Positions 43,421 to 53,100 of a stretch of DNA of 64,000 bases are shown in pieces. The DNA comes from Bacteroidota bacterium (GTDB taxonomy: Bacteria; Bacteroidota; Bacteroidia; AKYH767-A; 2013-40CM-41-45), in NCBI GenBank assembly GCA_016721305.1, contig JADKIH010000025.1, positions 67,149 to 131,148 on the forward strand, read 5' to 3'. How positions within the stretch are numbered: the first letter of the stretch is position 1; each line of letters starts with the position of its first letter. The notes beneath the pieces are model-generated. The model did no database searches. It was not told the origin of the DNA and saw only the letters and a program-made list of their open reading frames with translations. The position numbers and the translations under genes were made by a program.

Positions 43421-44008
43421 TTATTTCTTTTTAGTGATTTCTTTGCGGATTCGGCTTAGGGATTGGGGTTTGATGCCGAGATAGGAGGCGATCAGGTACT
43501 GGGGGATTCGTTGGAGAAAATCGGGGTATTGCTTAGAAAAAAGTTCGTATCGCTTATCAGCATCTTCGCTATTTGTTTTGGCCAGGCGATATTGGAGAGC
43601 CACATAGGCATTTTGAATGAGTATTCGGAAAAAACGATCGAGCACCGGGCAGGAGTCGCAAGCCTTTTGAAAGTTCTCTTTATTTAACACTAAGACACGA
43701 GAGTTCTCCAACATTTCAATCGTATAAATAGATTCACGACCGGAGTAAAAACTGTAGAGATCCGAAATCCAGTAACCTTCGAGTGCAAATTGGATGACAT
43801 GCTTATCGCCCTTCTTATCTGTTATATAAGAATATGCCGACCCTTCGAGAATAAAATAGATGTAATTGCATTGTCCGCCTTCTTCGGTGAGGCAGGATTT
43901 TTTGTCGAACGATTTTTCGAACAGCAGAGAAGAAAACTTTTCAAAGTCAGCATCAGAAATTTTGGTTCCGATCGTTTTCTCAATATTGGCCCGAAGCAAA
44001 GTGTTCAT
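43421..44008 (-). CDS. Crp/Fnr family transcriptional regulator
   Basis: A 195-aa transcription factor. The cyclic-nucleotide-binding-type beta-roll (about 20-125; CNYIYFILEGSAYSYI, HVIQFALEGYWISDLYSFYS) lacks the canonical GE...RSA cAMP-binding signature, as in most Bacteroidota Crp-like regulators. A helix-turn-helix follows (IPQYLIASYLGIKPQSLSRIRKEI). The start at 44008 (MNTLLRANIEK) is chosen because the -7 promoter box at 44018-44025 overlaps the alternative ATG at 44020. Monocistronic. The target genes and ligand are unknown. Confidence 0.88.
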   Translation of the reverse strand: MNTLLRANIEKTIGTKISDADFEKFSSLLFEKSFDKKSCLTEEGGQCNYIYFILEGSAYSYITDKKGDKHVIQFALEGYWISDLYSFYSGRESIYTIEMLENSRVLVLNKENFQKACDSCPVLDRFFRILIQNAYVALQYRLAKTNSEDADKRYELFSKQYPDFLQRIPQYLIASYLGIKPQSLSRIRKEITKKK

Positions 44009-44017
44009 TAGATGAAT

Positions 44018-44048
44018 CAAAGGTACGTATACTTTGAATCATCAGCAA
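44018..44048 (-). promoter_or_regulatory. promoter of the Crp/Fnr gene
   Basis: Minus-strand TACCTTTG (44018-44025) is a perfect TAnnTTTG box. An imperfect -33 element (ATTG) lies 20 bp upstream. Confidence 0.55.
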
Positions 44049-44071
44049 TCAGTGTCTAAACACAAAACCGA

Positions 44072-44504
44072 TTACCGTGCGCCCTCCGCAACAAACTTCA
44101 TCACCGCATCTTTTATCTGATCACGAACACGACGAGTAGCAGCAAGTTTTTCTTCCTGCGTTCCGGAAAAAGCTGAAGGATCATCAAATCCCCAATGGAT
44201 TTTCTTGTGAACGCCCGGGAAAATCGGACAACGAGCAGCATTAGCTTCGTCGCATACGGTAAAGACGTAATTATAAAGTTTACCTTCTTTAAAAAACTCA
44301 AAAACGCTTTTCGTTTTATTTCCGGAGATATCAATTCCCTCCTCTTTCATTACTTCAACAGCGAGCGGATTTAAATTTCCGGCTTCGAGACCGGCACTTT
44401 CCACAAAATATTTGTCACCGCCATATTTTTTCAAAAAGGCTTCAGCCATCTGGCTACGAGCGGAGTTGTGGATGCAGAGGAAGAGGACTTTTGGTTGGTG
44501 TCAT
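44072..44504 (-). CDS. arsC: thioredoxin-coupled arsenate reductase, frameshifted at the N terminus
   Basis: Low-molecular-weight-phosphatase-type arsenate reductase, reducing arsenate to arsenite in the cytosol. The open frame from 44449 starts at MAEAFLKKYGG, which is too short. With one A removed from the AAAA near 44490 the protein begins MTPTKVLFLCIHNSARSQMAEAF from ATG 44504, which supplies the nucleophilic Cys in the CX5R loop. TVCDEANAARCP holds the two further redox cysteines, and DDPSAF the general acid Asp. It is the third gene of arsR-DUF6428-arsC, separated from the second by about 140 bp that contain two word arrays. Confidence 0.88.
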
Positions 44505-44507
44505 TGG

Positions 44508-44641
44508 GCGGGTTGCGGGTTACGGGTTGCGAGTTGCGAGTTGCGAGGGACTACGAAGAAAACAGCTGCAAAATAATACGCCACAATCTTCAATATTCAA
44601 TCTTCAATATTCAATATTCTATCTTCAATCTTCAATAACAA
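44508..44641. repeat. two heptamer arrays, GCGGGTT and CAATCTT/CAATATT
   Basis: 44508-44548 holds six units GCGGGTT, ACGGGTT, GCGAGTT. 44588-44640 holds eight consecutive 7-mers of CAATCTT/CAATATT/CTATCTT. The two words are unrelated in sequence but share the 7-bp period. They fill the gap between arsC and the DUF6428 gene. Confidence 0.8.
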
Positions 44642-45112
44642 TCAGCAACACCCACCGCCAGGCGTACAGCAAGCTGCTTCCGGTGTGAGCGACTTTAGGT
44701 CTACTTTTCTTTTTTCTTCGGGAATTCCGCAATGATCATCGGCCAGACAATTGGTGAATTTCGGAGTGAGTACAAATTTGTTGTTCTGAAAATCGATGCC
44801 GAATTTCCCGATCGTTCCTGACTGATATTCTACTTCGATATCGAGATCTTCGTTTTGAAATAATTTTTCTGACTTGGCGATAATTCCCAAAAGTTTAGAA
44901 GGAGAAAGACGGTGATCAGTATCTCCTGCAACCCATAATTGGAAATTGATATGCTTTTCGGTGCGGATTACTCCTCCGCAATCGATAAAATTCTTCGTTG
45001 CCAGTCCGGCTTCGGTAATATGGAAGTGAGCAGGAATAAATCCTCCTTCGGGAGTTTGAATAGCTAGTTCATATAATGACTGAAGGGCATTTTTGAATTC
45101 AGATATTTTCAT
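44642..45112 (-). CDS. DUF6428 family protein, arsenic-operon associated
   Basis: A 156-aa cytosolic protein that recurs between arsR and arsC in Bacteroidota ars operons. Start ATG 45112 (MKISEFKNALQSLYELAIQ), 11 bp behind arsR; a longer frame to 45226 overlaps arsR and is rejected. It has HFHITEAGL, DCGGVI and LWVAGDTDHRLSPSKLL. The C terminus is cysteine-rich: AACCTPGGGCC in the last dozen residues, with another Cys pair at NCLADDHC. A role in As(III) or thiol-metal handling is plausible from the cysteines and context, but no activity is known to me. Confidence 0.85.
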   Translation of the reverse strand: MKISEFKNALQSLYELAIQTPEGGFIPAHFHITEAGLATKNFIDCGGVIRTEKHINFQLWVAGDTDHRLSPSKLLGIIAKSEKLFQNEDLDIEVEYQSGTIGKFGIDFQNNKFVLTPKFTNCLADDHCGIPEEKRKVDLKSLTPEAACCTPGGGCC

Positions 45113-45122
45113 GACTGATTTT

Positions 45123-45455
45123 TTAGCAACAATTAGATTTTTTCTTTTCGATTTTGACTGAAATTGCATCGAAGTAATTCCGAAGCTTGTCGATTGCTTT
45201 TTCGTCGATACAATAACAAATAGCATTTCCTTCTATGCTTCCTTTAATAATGCCGGCCGATTTAAGTTCTTTCAAATGCTGAGAAATTGTCGGCTGTGCT
45301 AGCGGAAGTTCATTCACGATATCACCGCAAATACATGCATCAACTTTTAGGAGATACTCCACAATAGCAATACGTGCCGGATGCCCTAAGGCTTTTGCCA
45401 TCACAGCAATTGCGTTTTGTTTGTCGGTAAAATGTTCGGTTTTAGTGATACCCAT
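45123..45455 (-). CDS. arsR: ArsR family transcriptional repressor
   Basis: A 110-aa winged-helix repressor and first gene of the ars operon. MAKALGHPARIAIVEYLL is the ArsR signature. VDACICGDIVNELPLAQPTISQHLKELKSAGIIKG contains the As(III)-sensing Cys pair (CICGD) at the start of the recognition region and the DNA-binding helix. SNCC at the C terminus gives extra thiols. It should release DNA when arsenite binds. A perfect ATATTGCAATAT palindrome lies 12 bp upstream of the start codon. Confidence 0.92.
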   Translation of the reverse strand: MGITKTEHFTDKQNAIAVMAKALGHPARIAIVEYLLKVDACICGDIVNELPLAQPTISQHLKELKSAGIIKGSIEGNAICYCIDEKAIDKLRNYFDAISVKIEKKKSNCC

Positions 45456-45466
45456 TTCTTATAACT

Positions 45467-45478
45467 ATATTGCAATAT
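45467..45478. promoter_or_regulatory. candidate ArsR operator
   Basis: The 12-bp perfect palindrome ATATTGCAATAT lies just before the arsR start, with flanking AT-rich symmetry (TAAC/TTAC). Its position suits autorepression. Confidence 0.5.
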
Positions 45479-45651
45479 TACGATGAAGATTAACGAAGAG
45501 CAAGTGCTTATTCAAAATTCTTTTTTGAGTTGCAACATGCTTAAAAACAATAGCATACGAGGGAAATGAAGCACAATGTTCTCATAGTGTTTCACCTCCC
45601 GGCTTTTAAAAAATCGGTAAAAGTCGATTTGAGATTATGCTTGCTTTCCTG

Positions 45652-46575
45652 TTAAGGTTTAAAAATCACCACATCATAATTATAGGTGCTGAGTGGTGCA
45701 GAACCAACATTTGTGATGATCACATTATATGTGAGATCGGATGTAGAACTTAAATTCACTCCGGTAGGTTCCCAGACAATCGTATTATCGCCATAGCCGT
45801 TAGCATTATTTGAAATAACATTCACCGGCACAACAACACCGCCCGGCCCGGTCATACTCACATTTGCCGAAGCGAAATTTGCTCCCGGAATTCCAAACGA
45901 CCAACGAGCAAATACAAGAGGCGCGGGGACGTATCCTTTAGGAGGATAAGCGATGTAATCGGGAACAACAGAATTTGTATCATTTGAAGCAACATATAAA
46001 GCCATTGAATTATTGGTAGCACCATAGCTGAAACTTTGTTTGCGGGAATGTAAAATCCAACGACGATGTCCTACCATCTCATTTCCTGTTCCGAAGTCAT
46101 TAATAAAGCCTGTGATAGATGCAGTGCCTGCAAATCCCAGGGCAATATTACTCGAAGAAGCACCCAAAGCACCTAATGAAGTGTAACAAGTCCATGTCGT
46201 AGGTGGATAGTGATTCAATTGATTATTCGCCGTCATCATCAGAGCTGTTTCTTGTTCCTGAGAGTACAAAGAAGCATCGAGCGTACACTCATCATTTAAT
46301 CCAACCATTCTCCGAAAATAATTGATACGCTTAATCACCGCCGTATTCATAGCAGCCGAACACAATCCGGCCGTACAACTTGCCGTACTTCCTGTCCAGC
46401 CGGTACTGGTTACCGCCGTCCCAAGGTAGTTCGCATTATAGTCGTTCAACGCCACTTCTCTTGCCGTCGGATTTGAATTGCCGTCAGAAGGAGTCGTCTC
46501 GTCTTTCTTGCAGGAGCTTATCGAAAGGCCAGCAATGAATAGTAAAATGGTAATTGCGTGTGTGTATTTTTTCAT
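45652..46575 (-). CDS. CAP (SCP/PR-1) domain lipoprotein
   Basis: Envelope lipoprotein of about 307 aa. ATG 46575 (MKKYTHAITILLFIAGLSISSC) gives a signal peptide with lipobox SISSC; an ATG two codons upstream is also possible. The CAP domain (about 45-190) has the features TAVIKRINYFRRMVGLNDECTLDASL, LNHYPP, and GHRRWILHSRK, the characteristic CAP-signature position. A beta-sandwich domain of about 100 aa follows. CAP proteins bind lipids or act as proteases or adhesins; no activity can be deduced here. Monocistronic. Confidence 0.88.
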   Translation of the reverse strand: MKKYTHAITILLFIAGLSISSCKKDETTPSDGNSNPTAREVALNDYNANYLGTAVTSTGWTGSTASCTAGLCSAAMNTAVIKRINYFRRMVGLNDECTLDASLYSQEQETALMMTANNQLNHYPPTTWTCYTSLGALGASSSNIALGFAGTASITGFINDFGTGNEMVGHRRWILHSRKQSFSYGATNNSMALYVASNDTNSVVPDYIAYPPKGYVPAPLVFARWSFGIPGANFASANVSMTGPGGVVVPVNVISNNANGYGDNTIVWEPTGVNLSSTSDLTYNVIITNVGSAPLSTYNYDVVIFKP

Positions 46576-47158
46576 CGTCATATTTTGGTTCTGAATGCAA
46601 GATAGGCGACATGGCAAACGACTTTTTGACTGAATTGAGGAATAAACTAACACTCAAACCGACAAAACTTAAATGAGAAAACGCCTATTTCACACACGGA
46701 ATTAGGCTTAAAACACGCGTCGGGCGCAGGTTTTGACGCTTCCGGAAACCGGCGAAAAACAGGACTTTTTGGGTAAAAATTCCGGGGCTTCCGTAGTTTC
46801 CACAATTAAATCGACAAAAGGGCTGTTTTTAAGCAAAAAACGGCCTTTTAAAAAACTGTAAGAACATGGATTTTTTTGCTAACTTTTTTCATTTCTACTT
46901 GATCTGACGAGTAGAATAGTGTTATTTTGCAGTCACACACGATTACAGTCCGCCACAGGCTGTTTTACTTTTTGAAATCCACCTGAGTGTAATAAGGCCC
47001 CCACACGTCGTATTACAATCAACTATAAATTCAATACTCTCTCTCAATCAAACCGAAGATTTACGGTGCGTAGCTGTTTTTGCAGTTTTGCATACGTAGG
47101 GTTCGTATTTATTATTCACATCACTAACAATAGAATTATTATAACTCACTTACACATC
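46576..47158. other. long leader region of the subtilase gene
   Basis: 583 bp with no gene. At 46816-46849 an AAAAGG(G)C...GCCTTTT hairpin with flanking A/T runs looks like a terminator. CTTG (46898-46901) and TATTTTG (46923-46929), 21 bp apart, are a possible promoter. If used, it gives a ~220-nt untranslated leader, unusually long for this window, which otherwise shows leaders of about 14 nt. Confidence 0.45.
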
Positions 47159-50100
47159 ATGAAAAATTTACTCGTGTTATTTGCAGTTTGCTTATTTACC
47201 TCACTCACACCAATGAGTGCACAGCAATTGCAGATGTCGGACTTCGTTCTCTTCGGAGGTAACGGAGCCAATCCGGGATGTACAGTACCCACTTCTCCCG
47301 GTTACGGAGTTCAACTTGGTTCGTCTTCTACCGTTAACGGTGGAGGTTCAATCGGTAGCTACGTAATGGTCAAATCGCTTGGTACGACAAACGTTACCGG
47401 AAATATCTATTCCAACGGTACAGTTACCCTTAGTAACAACAACAGGGTTACCGGAAAGATCGCCGCAGCCAACTTAACGAATGCGAGCGGAACAATTTTT
47501 TCTGCCGGTACCGGAGCAAATTTCGGTGGCAATATTGATGTTAAGGGAAAAATTGTAATCGGTGGCGGTACAGTTAGCGGTCAGGTAACTCACCCAAGCG
47601 GTACTACTTACAGTGGTCCAACTCCCGCAGGTGGTAATATGGTAGGAACACCTACTCTTCCAACACTTCCGGCATTGCCCGCAGTTACTACTTTCCCTGC
47701 AGGTGGATCAACGAACATTTCAAGCACAACGAGCATCGGTCCGGGATCATACAACAAAATAATGTTGAATGGTAACAAAACTGTTACGCTTGCCGGTCCC
47801 GGTGTTTATGTTTTCAATTCAATTAAAAACTCCGGATCCAACTTCAATAAGCTAGTATTCGATTTTCAGAATAATGCTACGGGAGCATTCTATATCTACG
47901 TTCATGGTGACGTTGATTTCAATAAGCTGAATGTTGACTTGATCAATGGCGGATCTGCTTCCAGAATTTACACCGAAGTACATGGTAACGGTTCAGGTAA
48001 CAGTTCATCTTTCTCATGGATTCTTGGTAACGGTACAAACAGCGGTCGTAACTCAGAATGGTACGGTACGGTTTACGCACCTTATGCAGCCATCTGTGTA
48101 AGCAGCGGTACTTGTACATCAAATATCACAGGTGCTTTATGGAGCGGTACGCAGGTAAACGTACTGTGCGGTTCAATCATCGTTTATTCTCCTTTTATCC
48201 AGTGTACAAATCCAAGTGCAAATGCAGGTGTCGATAAAGTTCTGAACTGCTCAACTACTTCTGTTCAGCTTTCAGGAACAGGCAGTGCAGGTATGACATA
48301 TAGCTGGACAGTATCAAACGGTGGAAACATCACAAGCGGCGGAGCAACACTCACACCAACTGTGAATGCAGCCGGTACATATATTTTGAAGGTTACAAAT
48401 CCAAATGGCGGTTGTTCTTCAACCGATACAGTTGTTGTTACTTCAAACACATTATCTCCTGATGCAAACGCAGGAAATGATGCAGTTTTAAATTGCTCAG
48501 TTACTTCATTACAACTTTCAGGATCGTCTGCTACTGCAGGTGCTACGTACAGCTGGACTCCAACTAATGGTGGTAACATCACAGGAGGTGGAAACACTCT
48601 TTCTCCTAGCATTGATGCTGCAGGTACATACACACTTACCGTTACAAATCCGGCAAATGGTTGTTCTACCTCTGATGTCGTTTCTGTAACTTCAAACACG
48701 ACAGCACCTGATGCTGACGCAGGAAATACCGCAACATTAAACTGTGTTGTTTCTCAGGTAACTCTTCAAGGAAGTTCATCAACTGCAGGAGCTCAATTCA
48801 GCTGGAGCGGTGGCAACATCCTTTCTGATGGAAGCACCGATCATCCTACAGTTGATGCTGCAGTAACATATACATTGACAGTTACTGATCCATCGAATGG
48901 TTGTACATCGTCAGATCAGACAAGTGTTAATTCAGATCTTACAGCTCCTTCTGTTGATGCAGGCTTCGATGCTACACTTACATGTTCTGCAACGCAAGTT
49001 GCTCTTCACGGAAGCTCAGCAACTCCAAATGCACAATTTAGCTGGACAGGTGGAAATATTTTAACGAATGCTGCCGTTGCAGGAATCGATGTTGACTTAG
49101 CAGCCGCTTACACATTAACTGTTACAGACCCTTCAAACGGTTGTACAGCATCTGATGTAGCAGACGTATTCCTCAACAATACAATTCCTTCAGTAAACGC
49201 AGGTGCCGATGTGGCAACTGATTGCAATAATCCTGATGCATATTTCACGGCAACAACTTCAGCTGTAAATCCACAGTTTGCATGGTCGACTTACGGAAAA
49301 GGTTTCATCGTCGATGGCGCTTTATCTCAGACTGTTCATGCAAACAACGGTGGTAATTACATCGTTTTAGTAACAGATCTTTCAAATGGCTGTTCAGCAA
49401 AAGACACAGCTTACGTTAACTTCACACCATGTATCTACCCTGGTTACCCACCACCGGATAGCGGAAAGACTCGTGACCTTATCGGTTCAGAGTTGAATTC
49501 TCTTTTCCACAATTTCGGTGCAGTGAACGATACGGCCGGAAGCATCTTCATGCTCAATCAGGATAGCGTGTACATTGAGGTAATTGCACTTCAAGGTCAG
49601 TATTCGACATTGCTTGCATTATTGCTTCAGCAGGATTACGGTATGACGGATACTGTTGACAATGGACCAAACACATTGATCATTACCGGTAAATTCCCGA
49701 TTGCAAATCTTATTCGTCTCGACAGTCTTCCGAATCTGATCGACTACTGTCGTCCGGTATTCCCTCCTATCGTAACTGCCGGTTTAACAACAACAGCAGG
49801 TGATCATGCACTTTCGGCAGACTTTGCTCGTAATGGATACAAAGTAGAAGGTGAAGGAGTAAAAATTGGTGTTATTTCAAATAGCTACAATACTATATCC
49901 GGTAATCCGGCTCAAACCGACGTTGTGAATGGCGACCTACCCGGAACAGGAAATCCAAACGGATTGAATTCTGCAGTTCATGTATTGAAAGAGTATCCAT
50001 ACGGTCGTCAGAGTGATGAAGGACGTGCGATGCTTCAGATCGTTCATGACATTGCTCCAAAAGCAGATTTAGCATTCCGCACTGGATTTATCAGCGCAGG

Positions 50101-53100
50101 TGATTTTGCACAAGGTATTCGTCAGTTAAAACAAGATGGCTGTAATGTTATCGTTGATGACGTAACCTATATCACTGAGCCATTCTTCGACGACGGTGTT
50201 GTTTCAAAAGCTGTCGATGAAGTAAAAAATCAAGGTGTAACTTATTTCACTGCTGCAGGTAACTACGGTAAGAAATCATACGAATCAAACTTCAATGCTC
50301 ATGTTGCTCCACCGGCAGTACCGGGTATGGCACACGACTTTGGTGGTGGCGATATCTTCCAGTCTCTTTCTTTGACACCGGGAACATATACAATCGTTCT
50401 CCAGTGGCAAGATTCAATTTATTCATTAGGTCAGACACAAACAGGTACATCAAACGACTTGGATATTTATCTGACTAATGATAACGGACAAACACTTTTC
50501 GGATTCAACCGTGATAACACCGGTGGTGATCCATTGGAAGTGTTGCCATTTACAGTAACGCAAAACACAACTACTAATATCTTGGTAACACGTGAGAATG
50601 GTAGCGGTGGAGTTCGTTTCAAATACGTGGTGTTCCGTGGAGAACTTACAATTAACGAGCACGTAAACGGAAATTCAACTATCGTAGGTCAGGCAAATGC
50701 TGCCGGCGCTATTACAGTGGGAGCCGTATTATATTCAAACACTCCTGCTTTCGGTGTTAATCCTCCGACAGTAGCGACATTCTCTTCAGTAGGTGGAACA
50801 CCGGTAAATGGTGTTGTTCGTCCGAAACCTGATTTCTGTGCACCGAATGGTGGTAACACTACAGTAAACATGGGCGGTCCGAATATCGACGGTGATGCAT
50901 TCTTCAACTTCTTCGGAACATCGGCAGCAGCTCCTCACGCAGCAGCCGTAGCCGGATTGTTGATTGAGGCGAAAAAGAAATTCTACAACGAAGTTCTTTC
51001 TCCGGATCAGGTTCGTTCTATCATGAGCAGTACAGCTTTGGATATGGGCTCACCGGGTTTTGATGATTCAACAGGTCACGGTTTTGTTCGTGCCGACGAA
51101 GCAATGGCAACATTCGCTGCGCCGACTCCGGAAATTACAAGCCTCAATTTACCGACTCCGACAACTACTCCGGGCTTACAATCGTTCACTGTAAATGTTG
51201 GCGGTAACTATTTGAATCAGCAATCAGTGATCTTGTTCCGTGGCGTTCCGCTTCCTACAACAATCCTGAACTCTTCAACTGCTGAAGCATTTATTCCGAC
51301 ATTTACAGGTAACCCTCCGATTCAGGTTTACACTCCTCCGATTACTCCGGCAGGAACTGACGGTGGTTACTCTGATTCATTATTCTTCTTTACTCCGGTT
51401 AAGAAGGCTATCAAAGTTATTGCAGACAACAAGTCGAAGAAATTCGGTGAAGAATTGCCTGCTTTCACAGCTACTGTGTTAGTCGACAATCAACCATTGG
51501 CTTCTTCAGGCTTAACATTGACTGATATCGGACTGGATCAAATTCTCTACACAAGCTCAGCTACAAGCTCAAGCAATGTAGCATTGTACTTCATCCACCC
51601 TTCGATGACAGCACTCGATCCTGCAAACGCCCACGACATTGCTTTAATGGAACAATACACTTACACATTTGTGGATGGTTTATTGTCTGTTGAAAAAATG
51701 CCGCTTGTGATTACACCGCAAGACCAAACAGTTACTTATGGTGATGCGTTAGACCCGATTCAATTCGATTACAACTTCGACAATTCAAATATCAATCCGT
51801 CTGATCTGCCTGCATTCGTCAATGCAATTCAAACAGAACACTCATCAAATCTGAGCGACGCACTTGGCTTACTCGACGACAAACGTTTGGTAAACGGTCG
51901 TGCTATTGTGAATGCAGATCTTGCAAGCATGAGCTTCCTCGTAAGCGGTCGTGCAATTGTTAACGGTCGTGCGATTGTAAATGGTCGTGCGATTGTGAAT
52001 GGTGTTGAAACGAACGCAGGTACTTCAACAGTTGTTGATCTTGCCAACGAATCAATCTTTAACTATCAACTTGACTCAGCAGTTACGACGTTGGTAAATG
52101 GTCGCGCTATTGTGAATGGTCGCGCCATTGTAAACGGTCGTGCAATTGTAAACGGTCGTGCCATCGTAAACGGTCGCGCTATTGTAAATGGTGAAACAGT
52201 TAACGATACAACAAACGAAAATCTCGTTGTCATCCTCGACGACGCCGATGTAAACGCTCCTGCTGATGATTCACTGACTGATTACAAGTCTATCAATCTC
52301 GTTTCAGGTTTAGAAGAAGGTGAACACGCAATTGTTCCGGGCGCATATTTGTCCGACAACTTCGACATCTCTTACAATCTTGGTAAACTCACTGTAATAC
52401 CTGCAACTCTTACAGTAAAAGCTCACGATGCATCTTCTGTTTATGGAACAGATCCTTCATTCGATGCTACGGTAAGCGGCTTCCAGTATGAAGATAACTT
52501 AGCGAACACTATTTCTGGCGACGCTACTTATTCTCTGCTTGATGCCTCTAGCAACTCTGTACCTACTACACAAGTTCCGGCCGGTACGTTTACGATTGTG
52601 CCTTCTGATCTTCAGTTTGTGAAGAATCCACCGAACTATACAGTTGTATACGAAAACGGAAATCTCACAATGGATAAAGCAGATTTAGATGTTACGGCCG
52701 ACGATCAGGTTAAAGTTTACGGAGAAAATAATCCGGCTCTGACAATCTCTTACAACGGATTCAAATTCCAGGATGATGCAAACGCGATTACCGTTCCGTC
52801 TATCAGCACAAGCGCTGATGCAAATTCAGGTGCAGGTGATTATGCAATTACCCTTTCAGGTGGAATTGCCGATAACTACAATTTGATTCTCCACAATGGC
52901 AACTTGCATGTTGGCAAAGCAACGATTACAGCGAAAGCCGATAATAAGCAACGTCAGTATGGAAGTCAGAATCCGGCATTCAATATCATTTATTCTTCAT
53001 TTGTGGGTAACGACGATGCTTCAACTGCATTCTCGACTTTACCAACTGCTAGCACTTCAGCTACGCAATTGTCGAATGTTGGAACATATGATATCGTGGT

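Noticed and set aside
44491..44688. 65-codon plus-strand frame across the arsC/DUF6428 gap
   Set aside because: It translates the two heptamer arrays into a low-complexity peptide and is antisense to the operon.
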